A DNA stretch of 64,000 nt from Nocardioidaceae bacterium SCSIO 66511 (GCA_023100825.1 CP095846.1:2852001-2916000), one strand, 5' to 3'; shown: positions 26,007 through 34,801, numbered from the stretch's first letter. Notes: generated from the sequence alone by a model not told the origin. Numbers and translations are program-made.

Positions 26007-26887
26007 CAGCTCACGACCTCCGCGAAGATCTCGGACAGCGGCTGTGTCGCCGGAGCGAACTCGGTAACCTTGTCTCGGGCAACCAGGGTCTGAAGTACGT
26101 CGGCGGGCTCCGCTCCGTCGAGCTCAACCAGCGCCGACGGCCCGTCTACGTCGAGAACGCGTACGCCCGCTATGTCACGCAGCCAGGCCGCGTCGCCGGC
26201 GGCGAGACCGACTCGGTAGCGCTCGATGCCTGTCGCGCGCAGCTCGTCCTTCGAGCCGTCGGCGACAACCGCACCGTCGGACAGGATGATCAGGTCGTCG
26301 CACAGCCGCTCGACCAGCTCCAGTTGATGGCTGGAGAACAGCAGCGGCACGGTCGGCGCCACCTCGACCCGCAGTAGCTCCACCATTGCCTCGACCGCGA
26401 TCGGGTCGAGACCGCTGAACGGTTCGTCGAGCACCAATGCGATCGGCTCGTGCACGAGTGCCGCAGCGATCTGTACGCGCTGCTGGTTGCCGAGCGACAG
26501 CGTGTCGAGCTCGTCGTTTGCGCGCCCGTCGACGCCGAGCTGACTGAGCAGGTGCATCGCCCGCTCATGCGCCGCCTGCGGACTGTAGCCGTGCAGCCGC
26601 GCGAAGAACACGAGCTGCTCCAGCACCTTCATCCGCGGATACAAGCCGCGTTCCTCCGGCATGTATCCGAACTTGCGCCGCAGCTCGGTCGTGACGGGCT
26701 CGCCGTCCCACAGCACCGTGCCGTGCGAAGCGGCGAGCACGCCGACGATGATGCGCATCGTGGTCGTCTTGCCCGCGCCGTTGGCGCCGACAAACCCGGT
26801 CATGCGCCCCGCACGTACGTCGAAGGAGACATCGTCGAGAACCGTCACGTCCCCGTACCGTCTGGTCAACTGTCGAACACTCAACAT
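26006..26887 (-). CDS. ABC exporter ATP-binding protein (NatA-like)
   Basis: A 293-residue ATPase with Walker A GANGAGKTT, Q-loop region FGYMPEERGLYPRM, signature LSLGNQQR, Walker B ALVLDEPFSGLDP and switch His in SSHQLELVERL. The EERGLY pattern and the C-terminal extension place it in the NatA/DrrA-like group. It is coupled to the permease by a 1-base stop/start overlap. Upstream on the same strand, beyond a 713-bp repeat-rich gap, is a two-component system that may control it. Confidence 0.92.
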   Translation of the reverse strand: MLSVRQLTRRYGDVTVLDDVSFDVRAGRMTGFVGANGAGKTTTMRIIVGVLAASHGTVLWDGEPVTTELRRKFGYMPEERGLYPRMKVLEQLVFFARLHGYSPQAAHERAMHLLSQLGVDGRANDELDTLSLGNQQRVQIAAALVHEPIALVLDEPFSGLDPIAVEAMVELLRVEVAPTVPLLFSSHQLELVERLCDDLIILSDGAVVADGSKDELRATGIERYRVGLAAGDAAWLRDIAGVRVLDVDGPSALVELDGAEPADVLQTLVARDKVTEFAPATQPLSEIFAEVVS

Positions 26888-27600
26888 GGCATCGACACTA
26901 TGAGTCGTACGCGCACGTGTCGTCAGCCTGGCGGTTGACCTTGCGCATCCGTCCCGAGGTTGACGCGGCGGTTGTCGGCCGTCCCGATTCCACCGGCGCG
27001 ACTACCCGCCTGCCCACCTCGGTTCGCGCTCGGCTTTCCTCGCCCCCTTCGGCTGGGCAAAAGACGCGGCGACGCGCGGAGCCGTCACTTCGGTTCGGTT
27101 GCGTGGCGTCTTCCCCGTCACTTTAATATGGGATCGGGGTAACGTTCGGTTTCGGTGTCACACCCGTAGCGGCAGCCACGTACGTACCAACGGGCACGGC
27201 AACCTCCCACTTTGCACGGCGTATCTGCCATGCAAAGCGGCACTTCACCATGTTTACTTGGTAAACCGCCACCACCGACCCCGCAAAAGCCAACCGAATC
27301 CGGAAAGCCGGCAAGCAACCCAGCCCCGTAGCTGCGGCTCCCGCGTCGCCGCGTCTTTTGCCCGGCCGACGAGGTAGCGAAAGCCGACAGCGAGCCGGAA
27401 TCGGGCAGAAGGTTGGTCGCACCGAAGGAGCGGGACAGCCGACGGCGGCGAGAACCGAAGCGGCGGGTAGTCGCGCGGTTAGAAGCGGGAGAGCCGACAG
27501 CGACGAGAAGCGAAGCGGCGAGTTGGTCCCACCGAAGGAAGCCGCAAAGCCGACAGCGTGCGGAGCCACGCAGACGGGAAGCTGCCGACCGATTAGCGAG
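26888..27600. repeat. Non-coding repeat island (inverted repeat arms and about 55-bp tandem units)
   Basis: No convincing gene lies in this 713-bp gap. A perfect 22-bp inverted repeat joins 27055-27076 and 27342-27363 (inner sequence GCAAAAGACGCGGCGACGCG and its complement), with weaker similarity continuing outward. From about 27383 to 27560 a degenerate tandem repeat has units beginning GCCGACAGCG at 27383, 27438, 27493 and 27549. Shared inner words are ACCGAAGGA and GAAGCGAAGCGGCG. The central part (27120-27300) is less GC-rich and contains small hairpins (CTTTGCA...TGCAAAG; GTTTAC-TTG-GTAAAC). It lies between a response regulator gene and the ABC exporter, all on the minus strand. Confidence 0.7.
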
Positions 27601-28269
27601 TCAGTCGGTCTGCGGCGCCACGAGCCCCGACTCGTACGCGGCCACAACCGCCTTCACCCGGTCGCGTACGTCGAGCTTCATCAGGATCCGGGAGACGTGC
27701 GTCTTCACGGTGGCCTCGCCGAGCACGAGGTCTGCGGCGATCTCTGAGTTGCTGAAGCCGCGCGACATGAGCACGAGTACGTCGCGCTCGCGGTCGGTGA
27801 GCTCCGACATCCGATCGGTGTTGCGGACGACCTGACCCGGAGCGCGAGCAAAACGCGAAATGACCCGCCGGGTCACCTCTGGCGCGAGCAGCGCATGGCC
27901 GTCGGCGACCGAGCGGATCGCCGAGACGAGGTCGTCGGGGTCGCTGTTCTTCAACAGGAACCCGCTCGCGCCGGCCTGCAGGGACTCGAAGAGGTACTCG
28001 TCGCTGTCGAACGTCGTCAGGATGACCACCTTCGGGTCACGCGTACGCGAGGTGATCTCGCGGGTCGCCTCGATGCCGTCCATACCTGGCATCTGGACGT
28101 CCATCAGCACGACATCCGGGTCGTGCTGGGTGACGGTCTCGATCGCCGACTTCCCGTCGGACGCCTCGGCCACGACCTCGATGTCGTCTTCGACAGACAG
28201 GATCATCGTGAATCCCGCCCGGATGAGGTCCTGGTCGTCGGCCAGCACTACCCGAATCGACCCGCTCAC
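27601..28269 (-). CDS. NarL/LuxR-family response regulator
   Basis: A 222-residue regulator with receiver phosphoacceptor Asp57 (VVLMDVQMPGMDG) and C-terminal LuxR helix-turn-helix (ELTDRERDVLVLMSRGFSNSEIAADLVLGEATVKTHVSRIL). It overlaps the kinase stop by 4 bases (ATGA). Pairs of this type in actinobacteria often control an adjacent ABC exporter. Here the exporter follows after the repeat island, so that link is an inference. Confidence 0.93.
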   Translation of the reverse strand: MSGSIRVVLADDQDLIRAGFTMILSVEDDIEVVAEASDGKSAIETVTQHDPDVVLMDVQMPGMDGIEATREITSRTRDPKVVILTTFDSDEYLFESLQAGASGFLLKNSDPDDLVSAIRSVADGHALLAPEVTRRVISRFARAPGQVVRNTDRMSELTDRERDVLVLMSRGFSNSEIAADLVLGEATVKTHVSRILMKLDVRDRVKAVVAAYESGLVAPQTD

Positions 28270-29555
28270 TCGGCCACCTCCAGTGGCAGTCGTACGCGTA
28301 CTCGGAACCCGCCGCTCGGCCGTGGCCCGATCTCGGACTCGCCACGGTGCAGCTGCGCCCGCTCGCGGATGCCCTGCAGACCCCAGCCCCCATCGCGCGG
28401 GACGGTCTGTTTACGCGGCGAGCCGTCGTCGGTCACCTCGACCTCGACCTTGCGAGTCCCGTCGGCCGCGACGTAGCGCAGAACGACCTTCGCCGACGTC
28501 GCCGTCGAATGCTCGCGTACGTTCGACAACGCCTCCTGCACGGTGCGGTAGATCGACAACGCGGCCGTGCCGGACACGTCGAACGGCTCGCCGACGACGA
28601 CGAGCTCAGCATCGAGCCGCTCCCCGGACGACTCGGCGACCAACACGTCGAGGTCTTCGAGGCCGGGCTGTGGCGAGCGATCGCCATCATGCTGATCGGT
28701 CTCGTACGCCCGCAGCAGACCCACGAGCTGGTGCATCTCGGAGACCGCGGTACGGCTGGAGCCTTCGATCGTGCGCAGCGCCTCGGAAGCCGACTCGGGC
28801 GCTCGGTCGAGTAAGCGTCGAGCACCTGCGGCTTGAACGCCGATGGTGCTCACGTGGTGTGCGACCACGTCGTGCAGTTCGCGGGCGATTCGTACGCGCT
28901 CCTCGGCGACTGCGCGCTGCGCATTCGCCTCCTGCTCGAGCCGCAGCTGCTCGGCGTACGCCTGCAGCTCCGCGCGCTGCCTCGCACCTCGCCAGGCGAC
29001 CATGCCCCAGGCGATCGCGCCGAAGAAGTAGATGATGTTGATCATCACCGAGTAGACGATGAGAGCGACGGTCGGGTCGAGGAGCCCCGGTGTGACAAGC
29101 GGCGGCGTGAAGTCGTCGCCGCCGAACTGCCAGCCGACCCAGGCGAACATACCGATCACGACGAGCGTCGAGACGACGTAGAGCTCACGCCGGCGGCGCG
29201 ACCACGCCCAGGCGGTGTACATCGCCATGAACATCGCGATCTGCACGAAGACGGACGTACCGAGGTACATCAGCCTGACCCCGAGGCCGAAGAACAGCAA
29301 CGAGGTCAGCACCAGAACCGTCAGCGGGTACGTGCGGCGTACACACAGGACCAGGCCGAGCGCGGCCGCCCACAGGTAGCCCTCGACGTCGTGCCAGCCC
29401 ATGTCGAGACCGGCCATGCCGCTGTACTGCAGCTCGACCGCGAACACGCTGAGCACCGCGATGGCCACGCCCACCAGCGCGTCGTTGCGCCGCTGCCGAG
29501 GGGTAGGCCTGTCCCGTAGCCAGGTCTCAGTGTGTGTCGCCACCCGCCCGACCAT
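28266..29555 (-). CDS. Two-component sensor histidine kinase (HisKA_3 class)
   Basis: An approximately 429-residue kinase. Six or so membrane helices occupy the first 190 residues with minimal extracellular loops, so the signal is probably sensed within the membrane. A short coiled linker precedes the phosphoacceptor His ([28 protein letters not shown]) and the HATPase with [17 protein letters not shown] and [17 protein letters not shown]. An ATG start is given; GTG codons three codons upstream and four codons downstream are alternatives. It is divergent from lipA, with the two starts only 26 bp apart, so promoters must overlap or be leaderless. Confidence 0.9.
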   Translation of the reverse strand: MVGRVATHTETWLRDRPTPRQRRNDALVGVAIAVLSVFAVELQYSGMAGLDMGWHDVEGYLWAAALGLVLCVRRTYPLTVLVLTSLLFFGLGVRLMYLGTSVFVQIAMFMAMYTAWAWSRRRRELYVVSTLVVIGMFAWVGWQFGGDDFTPPLVTPGLLDPTVALIVYSVMINIIYFFGAIAWGMVAWRGARQRAELQAYAEQLRLEQEANAQRAVAEERVRIARELHDVVAHHVSTIGVQAAGARRLLDRAPESASEALRTIEGSSRTAVSEMHQLVGLLRAYETDQHDGDRSPQPGLEDLDVLVAESSGERLDAELVVVGEPFDVSGTAALSIYRTVQEALSNVREHSTATSAKVVLRYVAADGTRKVEVEVTDDGSPRKQTVPRDGGWGLQGIRERAQLHRGESEIGPRPSGGFRVRVRLPLEVAE

Positions 29556-29581
29556 ACCGACCACCGCGTACGCTGGGCCGC

Positions 29582-30529
29582 GTGACTATCGCACCTGACG
29601 GCCGCAAGATGCTCCGCCTTGAGGTACGCAACAGCCAGACGCCCATCGAGAAGAAGCCGGAGTGGATCAAGACCCGGGCGAAGATGGGTCCGCAGTACCG
29701 CGAGCTGCAGGATCTCGTGAAGAGCGAGGGCCTGCACACCGTCTGCCAGGAGGCGGGCTGCCCCAACATCTACGAGTGTTGGGAAGACCGTGAGGCCACG
29801 TTCCTGATCGGCGGCGAGCAGTGCACCCGCCGCTGCGATTTCTGTCAGATCGACACCGGCAAGCCGGACGACCTCGACCGCGACGAGCCGCGCCGGGTCG
29901 CCGAGAGCGTGCAGCGCATGCAGCTGCGCTACTCCACCATCACCGGCGTTGCCCGCGACGACCTTCCCGACGGCGGTGCCTGGCTGTACGCCGAGACCGT
30001 GCGCGAGATCCACCGGCTCAACCCCGATACGGGCGTCGAGAACCTCATCCCCGACTTCAACGGCAAGCCGGATCTGCTCGAGGAGGTCTTCTCCTCCCGC
30101 CCCGAGGTGCTGGCACACAACGTCGAGACGGTGCCTCGCATCTTCAAGCGGATCCGGCCGGCGTTCCGCTACGACCGCTCGCTCGACGTACTCACCCAGG
30201 CCCGCGCGTACGGACTGGTGACGAAGTCGAACCTCATCCTCGGCATGGGCGAGGAGCGCTCGGAGGTCTCGCAGGCGATGCGCGACCTGTACGACGCCGG
30301 CTGCGAGCTGCTCACGATCACGCAGTACCTCCGCCCGTCGCCGCGCCACCACCCGGTCGAGCGGTGGGTGAAACCGGAAGAGTTCGTGGAGCTGAAGGAC
30401 GAGGCCGACGAGATCGGCTTCGCGGGCGTCATGTCCGGGCCGCTCGTGCGCTCGTCGTACCGGGCCGGGCGGCTCTACCAGCAGGCGATCGAAGCACGCG
30501 CCGAGCAGCAAGGGGCCCCGACCGCGTAG
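29582..30529 (+). CDS. lipA: Lipoyl synthase (radical SAM)
   Basis: A 315-residue enzyme that inserts two sulfurs into protein-bound octanoate to form lipoate. The radical SAM cluster motif is CTRRCDFC (from about residue 81). The auxiliary cluster motif is [12 protein letters not shown], and the C-terminal RSSY motif is present (VRSSYRAG). The GTG start fits the family N-terminus [22 protein letters not shown]. It completes the lipoate pathway begun by lipB. The following DUF4191 gene starts 9 bases after the stop, suggesting an operon. Confidence 0.97.
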   Translation: MTIAPDGRKMLRLEVRNSQTPIEKKPEWIKTRAKMGPQYRELQDLVKSEGLHTVCQEAGCPNIYECWEDREATFLIGGEQCTRRCDFCQIDTGKPDDLDRDEPRRVAESVQRMQLRYSTITGVARDDLPDGGAWLYAETVREIHRLNPDTGVENLIPDFNGKPDLLEEVFSSRPEVLAHNVETVPRIFKRIRPAFRYDRSLDVLTQARAYGLVTKSNLILGMGEERSEVSQAMRDLYDAGCELLTITQYLRPSPRHHPVERWVKPEEFVELKDEADEIGFAGVMSGPLVRSSYRAGRLYQQAIEARAEQQGAPTA

Positions 30530-30538
30530 GCTGGACCC

Positions 30539-31231
30539 ATGTCCACTCCCGCCGCAGAGCCCCCCAAGGGACGGCTGCGCCAGATCGCGCAGGCGTACCG
30601 CATCACCAAGCGCTCCGAGAGGTTCATCGGTCTGCGCCTTCTTGCGTGGTTCCTGGTCGTCGGCGCCATCTTCGGCGCGCTCGGCTACCTCATCATGGGC
30701 TGGTGGCTGGCGGTGCCGTTCGGCATCCTGTCGGGCTTCCTGGCAGCGGTCATCGTGTTCGGTCGGCGCGCCGAGAAGGCCGCGTACGCCCAGATCGACG
30801 GGCAGGTCGGCGCGGCGGCGGGTGCGCTGCAGATGCTCAAGCGCGGCTGGCATGTGAAGTCAGCGGTCGCATTCACCAAGAACCAAGACGTACTCCACCG
30901 CGTCGTCGGGCGTCCGGGCATCGTCCTGGTCGGCGAGGGCGTACCCAGCCGCGTACGCAACCTGCTCGCAGCGGAGAAGAAGAAGCACGCACGGGTGGCC
31001 GGTGAGGTGCCGATCGTCGACATCATCGTCGGTGACGGCGAAGGCCAGGTGCCGATCCCGAAGCTGATCAAGCACATCCAGAAGTTGCCCAAGTCGACGA
31101 CTCCGGCCGAGATCACCGAGTTGATGCAGCGCATGCGCGCCCTCGACGCGATGCGCCCGCAGGCTCCCGTACCCCACGGCCCGATGCCCACCTCGATGAA
31201 GGGCGCTCGCAAGCTGATGCAGGGCCGCTGA
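30539..31231 (+). CDS. DUF4191 membrane protein
   Basis: A 230-residue protein with a basic N-terminus (RLRQIAQAYRITKRSERF) and two membrane helices (about residues 35-80: LLAWFLVVGAIFGALGYLIMGW and AVPFGILSGFLAAVIVFG). A cytoplasmic domain follows, with AEKAAYAQIDGQVGAAAGALQMLKRGW and VVGRPGIVLVGEG. It matches DUF4191, found directly after lipA in many actinobacteria including mycobacteria. Function is unknown; linkage to lipoate metabolism is only by gene order. Confidence 0.9.
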   Translation: MSTPAAEPPKGRLRQIAQAYRITKRSERFIGLRLLAWFLVVGAIFGALGYLIMGWWLAVPFGILSGFLAAVIVFGRRAEKAAYAQIDGQVGAAAGALQMLKRGWHVKSAVAFTKNQDVLHRVVGRPGIVLVGEGVPSRVRNLLAAEKKKHARVAGEVPIVDIIVGDGEGQVPIPKLIKHIQKLPKSTTPAEITELMQRMRALDAMRPQAPVPHGPMPTSMKGARKLMQGR

Positions 31232-31247
31232 GGGTCCCCGCTTCGAA

Positions 31248-31306
31248 GAGTTCGCGGACTTTTAGGTGTTGTACGCGCTTGCGCGCACCGAAAAGTCGGC
31301 GAACTC
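31248..31306. terminator. 59-bp palindromic element, copy 2
   Basis: An inverted repeat with arms GAGTTCGCGGACTTTTAGGT and the complement ending GGCGAACTC, between the convergent DUF4191 and hydrolase genes. It is almost identical to copy 3 at 32679-32737. The shared sequence starts further left, at the DUF4191 stop codon (TGAGGGTCCCCGCTT). Confidence 0.8.
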
Positions 31307-31309
31307 TCC

Positions 31310-32143
31310 TCAGCCCGTCACGCCCGCGAGAAAGTTGCGCAGCGCGGCGTTGAATTCCGCCGGCCGTTCGAGGTTCGGGTAGTGCGCAGTATTGGCGATC
31401 GTCGCCACCGATCCGTGCGCGACGGTGTCGGTGAGTTCCGTCGCCATTCGGATGTGGTCGTCGGAGTCGACGCCGCCGACGATCGCGAGCACCGGTACGG
31501 CGATCTTCGCGGCCCGTGCACGTACGTCGTCCACTGGGCCAGGAAGCACGGGATCGTCTCCCCCGACGTGGGTCTCGAGCGTGTCACGCACCATGCCATC
31601 GACCTGTTGTACGACCTGCGGGTCGACCTGCGACAACTCGCGGTGCGGGCCGGGTACGAACCGCATGAACGCCTCGATCCAGCCCTCGGCGTCGCGTTCG
31701 GCCTGCGTACGAGCCCAGGTCTGCAGGATGTCGAGCACCCACGGATCACGGAAGTCGGGTGCGCTCGTGCCCGCGCCGCTGACCGCGAGCGCGCGTACCA
31801 ACTCGGGGTGCTCGACGGCAGTGTCGACGGCAGTTCCCGCGCCCATCGACACGCCGACCAGCACTGCGGATTCGATCTGGAGTCGTTCGCACAGTTCGGC
31901 GAGGTCGTCGCAGTGGCGGAACGGAGCGGTCGGTGTCGACGATCGCCCGTGCCCGCGCGCGTCAACGGCGATGACGCGGTGATCAGACGCGAGCGCGTCG
32001 AACTGCGGATCCCACATCCGGTGGTCGACCGCGCCGCCGTGCAACAGGATGACCGTTGGTCCACTGCCTACGTCTCGGTACGCGAGGTGGCCGTCGCTGA
32101 TCGGCAGGGTCGGGAGTTCTCGTTGGATCAACATGACACCCAT
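31310..32143 (-). CDS. Alpha/beta hydrolase
   Basis: An approximately 277-residue alpha/beta-fold hydrolase with oxyanion region VILLHGGAVDHRMWD, nucleophile elbow GVSMGAG (Ser), acid region IVGGVDSDDH and catalytic His in ANTAHYPNLERP. It resembles 3-oxoadipate enol-lactonase/haloperoxidase-like enzymes; the substrate is unknown. Starts at 32143 and 32134 both lie in a MarR-type operator and cannot be separated from sequence; a further-upstream ATG lies in the second operator. It is divergent from a marR gene that probably represses it. Confidence 0.85.
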   Translation of the reverse strand: MGVMLIQRELPTLPISDGHLAYRDVGSGPTVILLHGGAVDHRMWDPQFDALASDHRVIAVDARGHGRSSTPTAPFRHCDDLAELCERLQIESAVLVGVSMGAGTAVDTAVEHPELVRALAVSGAGTSAPDFRDPWVLDILQTWARTQAERDAEGWIEAFMRFVPGPHRELSQVDPQVVQQVDGMVRDTLETHVGGDDPVLPGPVDDVRARAAKIAVPVLAIVGGVDSDDHIRMATELTDTVAHGSVATIANTAHYPNLERPAEFNAALRNFLAGVTG

Positions 32144-32150
32144 GGTGTCA
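32134..32150. promoter_or_regulatory. MarR-type operator, site 1
   Basis: TGACACC-CAT-GGTGTCA, a perfect 7-bp inverted repeat with a 3-base spacer, lying over the start region of the hydrolase gene. A second, similar site is 31 bp away, about three helical turns. Confidence 0.7.
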
Positions 32151-32164
32151 TTCTCTCGATACAG

Positions 32165-32181
32165 TGACAACCAAGGTGTCG
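32165..32181. promoter_or_regulatory. MarR-type operator, site 2
   Basis: TGACAAC-CAA-GGTGTCG, the same 7-3-7 layout as site 1 with two changes. It lies 13 bp before the marR start, placed for autoregulation and for control of the divergent hydrolase gene. Confidence 0.62.
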
Positions 32182-32194
32182 TAACCTGGTCTAC

Positions 32195-32662
32195 ATGAAT
32201 GCCGCTCCCCTGTCACCTGACGAGGCCGGCGCGCGGATGCGCGACGTGTTCGACGTCCTGGGCCCGTTGTATCGACGCATCCAGCGCACGGTCGAGAACA
32301 GCGAACCGATCGAGGGTGTGTCGGTCGGCGTACGCGCCGTGCTGGACATGCTGCGTACGCACGGACCGATGACGGTGCCGGCGATGGGCAGCTCGCAGGC
32401 ACTGAGCAGGCAGTTCGTCCAACGCATGGTCAATGACGCACGTGATCGCGGTTGGGTCCGGGCGACCGACAACCCGGCACACCGACGCTCCTCACTGATC
32501 GCGCTCACGTCGAGCGGCGAACGTACGATCGCCGCGGTGCTCGCACGAGAACACGCCGTGCTACGCGACGTACCCGGCGACCTCACCTCCGGCGACATCG
32601 ACACCTGTCTACGCGTTCTCCGCTCGATGCTCGAGCTCGTCAACGAGACCGATGTCGACTGA
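32195..32662 (+). CDS. MarR-family transcriptional regulator
   Basis: A 155-residue winged-helix regulator. The DNA-binding segment includes GPMTVPAMGSSQALSRQFVQRMVNDARDRGWVRATDNPAHRRSSLIALTSSGERTI, the MarR recognition helix and wing. Long helices at both ends form the dimer interface. It probably represses the divergent alpha/beta hydrolase and itself through the two operators between them. The signal may be the hydrolase substrate or a phenolic compound. Confidence 0.9.
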   Translation: MNAAPLSPDEAGARMRDVFDVLGPLYRRIQRTVENSEPIEGVSVGVRAVLDMLRTHGPMTVPAMGSSQALSRQFVQRMVNDARDRGWVRATDNPAHRRSSLIALTSSGERTIAAVLAREHAVLRDVPGDLTSGDIDTCLRVLRSMLELVNETDVD

Positions 32663-32678
32663 GGGTCCCCGCTTGGAA

Positions 32679-32737
32679 GAGTTCGCGGACTTTTAGGTGT
32701 TGTACGCGCTTTCGCACACCCAAAAGTCGGCGAACTC
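32679..32737. terminator. 59-bp palindromic element, copy 3
   Basis: Almost identical to copy 2, including the preceding TGAGGGTCCCCGCTT that here contains the marR stop codon. It lies between the convergent marR and RDD genes. Copies 2 and 3 are direct repeats bounding the hydrolase/marR pair. Confidence 0.8.
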
Positions 32738-32746
32738 TCCGCCGCC

Positions 32747-33124
32747 TCAGGCCCGTACGGCGATCGAGCCGACCGCTCGGTCATGCAGCCCGCGCTGCCG
32801 CTCATCGTTGACCAACGGCGGGACGATCACGCAGATCAACGCGGTACGCACTGCCGCGCGCAGCGGGTCGAGCTGACCACCGTCGAGGCGTAGGATCTTG
32901 ACGCCCGTGAGGCGCTGCCCGATCGAGTAGCCGAGCAGGCCGGTGAGGATCGAGACCTCGACGAAGAAGGCGAGCAGGTTCCACCAGGAGCTGCTGCTGG
33001 ACTCCCACACGGGGGTGCCCGCGATCGCGGAGACGGTCAGCAGCGCAACGAACCAGTCGATGAACAACGCGATGATCCGGCGGGGCCAGCCCGCGACCCG
33101 CAGCTCTTGGGCTTCCTCGCTCAC
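32747..33124 (-). CDS. RDD-family membrane protein
   Basis: A 125-residue protein with the RDD signature: [17 protein letters not shown] early (Arg and Asp), a second helix [33 protein letters not shown], and a last hydrophobic stretch [15 protein letters not shown] followed by [12 protein letters not shown] proteins are small integral membrane proteins, some linked to ion transport. The GTG start ([15 protein letters not shown]) fits family alignments; upstream ATGs would run into the glnA promoter. An RDD gene beside glnA is known in other actinobacteria. Confidence 0.82.
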   Translation of the reverse strand: MSEEAQELRVAGWPRRIIALFIDWFVALLTVSAIAGTPVWESSSSSWWNLLAFFVEVSILTGLLGYSIGQRLTGVKILRLDGGQLDPLRAAVRTALICVIVPPLVNDERQRGLHDRAVGSIAVRA

Positions 33125-33198
33125 CCTGGAGACCCTATCGCGCGCCGATCGCCGCTCCGTACCGAGCCGATCGCCGCCGGCCCGGTACGGGTCGATTA

Positions 33199-33236
33199 GT
33201 AACATGGGCGAAACACCCGAGTCATGGTCGAGAAAC
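33199..33236 (+). promoter_or_regulatory. GlnR-type nitrogen-control box upstream of glnA
   Basis: The sequence reads GTAAC-6-GAAAC-6-GTCAT-6-GAAAC. This is two a-site/b-site pairs with exact 6-base spacing, agreeing with the actinobacterial GlnR consensus gTnAc-n6-GaAAc. It ends 74 bp before the glnA start codon. Regulation of glnA by GlnR under nitrogen limitation is therefore expected; glnR itself is not in the window. Confidence 0.82.
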
Positions 33237-33309
33237 GGCGTCGCCGTACGTTCAAGTGGCAACGCCACCACGATTCGATGGAACGCCCGCACTCGGGCGA
33301 GGAGGCCAC

Positions 33310-34728
33310 ATGTTCGCCAACAAGGACGAACTCTTCAGCTACATCCAGGACCACAAGATCGAGTCCGTCGACGTCCGATTCACCGACTTGCCCGGCATCC
33401 AGCAGCACTTCAGCGTGCCGATCTCGTCGTTCGGTCCGGAGGTCTTCGACGACGGCCTGATGTTCGACGGTTCGTCCGTACGCGGCTTCCAGGCCATCCA
33501 CGAGTCAGATATGGCCCTCTTCCCAGATGTCAGCACGGCGTACCTCGACCCGTTCCGGGAGCGCCCGACGCTGGCGATGGAGTTCTTCATCCATGACCCC
33601 CTGACCGGCGAGGCGTACTCCCGCGACCCGCGCAACATCGCCCGCAAGGCCGAGGCGTACCTCGCGAGCACCGGCATCGGCGACACCGCGTTCTTCGCGC
33701 CCGAGGCGGAGTTCTACATCTTCGACAGCGCGCGCTTCGAGACCTCTGCCAACCGCGGCTACTACGAGATCGACTCGGCCGCGGCGGCTTGGAACACCGG
33801 CCAGGAGGAGGAGAACCGCGGCTACAAGGTGCGCTACAAGGGCGGCTACTTCCCCGTCACGCCGACCGACCACTTCGCCGACCTCCGCGGCGACATGGTG
33901 GCGCACCTCGAGCAGGCCGGCCTCACGGTCGAACGCGCCCACCACGAGGTCGGTACCGCCGGGCAGGCCGAGATCAACTACCGCTTCGACACGCTCCTGG
34001 CCGCCGCCGATGACGTGATGAAGTTCAAGTACATCATCCGCAACACCGCCTGGCAGGCCGGCAAGACGGCGACCTTCATGCCGAAGCCGATCTTCGGCGA
34101 CAACGGCTCCGGCATGCACTGCCACCAGTCGATCTGGTCCGGCGGCGAGCCGCTGTTCTACGACGAGGCCGGGTACGCCGGGCTCTCGGATATGGCGCGC
34201 TACTACATCGGCGGCATCCTGCGCCACGCACCGAGCCTGCTCGCGTTCACCAACCCGACCGTCAACTCGTACCACCGCCTCGTACCCGGCTTCGAGGCAC
34301 CGGTCAGCCTGGTCTACAGCCAGCGCAACCGCTCGGCGTGCGTACGCATCCCGATCACAGGTGCGAACCCGAAGGCCAAGCGCATCGAGTTCCGCTGCCC
34401 CGACCCGTCGGCCAACCCGTACCTCGCGTTTTCCGCGCTGCTGCTCGCCGGCCTCGACGGCATCCGCAACAAGATCGAGCCGCCGGAGCCCATCGACAAG
34501 GACCTCTACGAGCTCCCGCCCGATGAGCACGCACAGGTGCAGCAGGTCCCGACGTCGCTGGAGTCCGTACTCGACGCCCTCGAGGACGACCACGAGTTCC
34601 TCACCCAGGGCGACGTGTTCACCCCCGACCTGATCGAGACCTGGATCGACTTCAAGCGCACCCAGGAGATCGCACCGCTCGCGCTGCGACCGCATCCGCA
34701 CGAGTTCGAGATGTACTTCGACATCTGA
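33310..34728 (+). CDS. glnA: Glutamine synthetase, type I
   Basis: A 472-residue GSI-beta enzyme (ATP-dependent glutamate plus ammonia to glutamine). It has the Asp50 loop [11 protein letters not shown], the metal/ATP-site segments [11 protein letters not shown] and [20 protein letters not shown], the Glu flap and [11 protein letters not shown]. The adenylylation tyrosine lies in [10 protein letters not shown] (Tyr400), so activity is probably controlled by GlnE. The ATG after GAGGAGG gives the normal N-terminus [14 protein letters not shown] GlnR box lies upstream and a 21-bp-stem hairpin follows the stop. Confidence 0.97.
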   Translation: MFANKDELFSYIQDHKIESVDVRFTDLPGIQQHFSVPISSFGPEVFDDGLMFDGSSVRGFQAIHESDMALFPDVSTAYLDPFRERPTLAMEFFIHDPLTGEAYSRDPRNIARKAEAYLASTGIGDTAFFAPEAEFYIFDSARFETSANRGYYEIDSAAAAWNTGQEEENRGYKVRYKGGYFPVTPTDHFADLRGDMVAHLEQAGLTVERAHHEVGTAGQAEINYRFDTLLAAADDVMKFKYIIRNTAWQAGKTATFMPKPIFGDNGSGMHCHQSIWSGGEPLFYDEAGYAGLSDMARYYIGGILRHAPSLLAFTNPTVNSYHRLVPGFEAPVSLVYSQRNRSACVRIPITGANPKAKRIEFRCPDPSANPYLAFSALLLAGLDGIRNKIEPPEPIDKDLYELPPDEHAQVQQVPTSLESVLDALEDDHEFLTQGDVFTPDLIETWIDFKRTQEIAPLALRPHPHEFEMYFDI

Positions 34729-34742
34729 GCCACCCGCTGGGA

Positions 34743-34789
34743 CCGACGTTTGGGCGCGACACGCGCGGCGTGTCGCGCCCGAACGTCGG
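34743..34789. terminator. Strong hairpin after glnA
   Basis: A 21-bp stem (CCGACGTTTGGGCGCGACACG with its complement, one T/G wobble) and a 5-base loop. It lies between the convergent glnA and DUF998 genes. Confidence 0.8.
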
Positions 34790-34801
34790 CGTCACGGTGG
34801 C

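Noticed and set aside
27123-27647. 174-codon open frame in the repeat island
   Set aside because: The translation follows the repeats and has no conserved domain; it also runs antisense-free through hairpins and into the response regulator end, so it is treated as non-coding.
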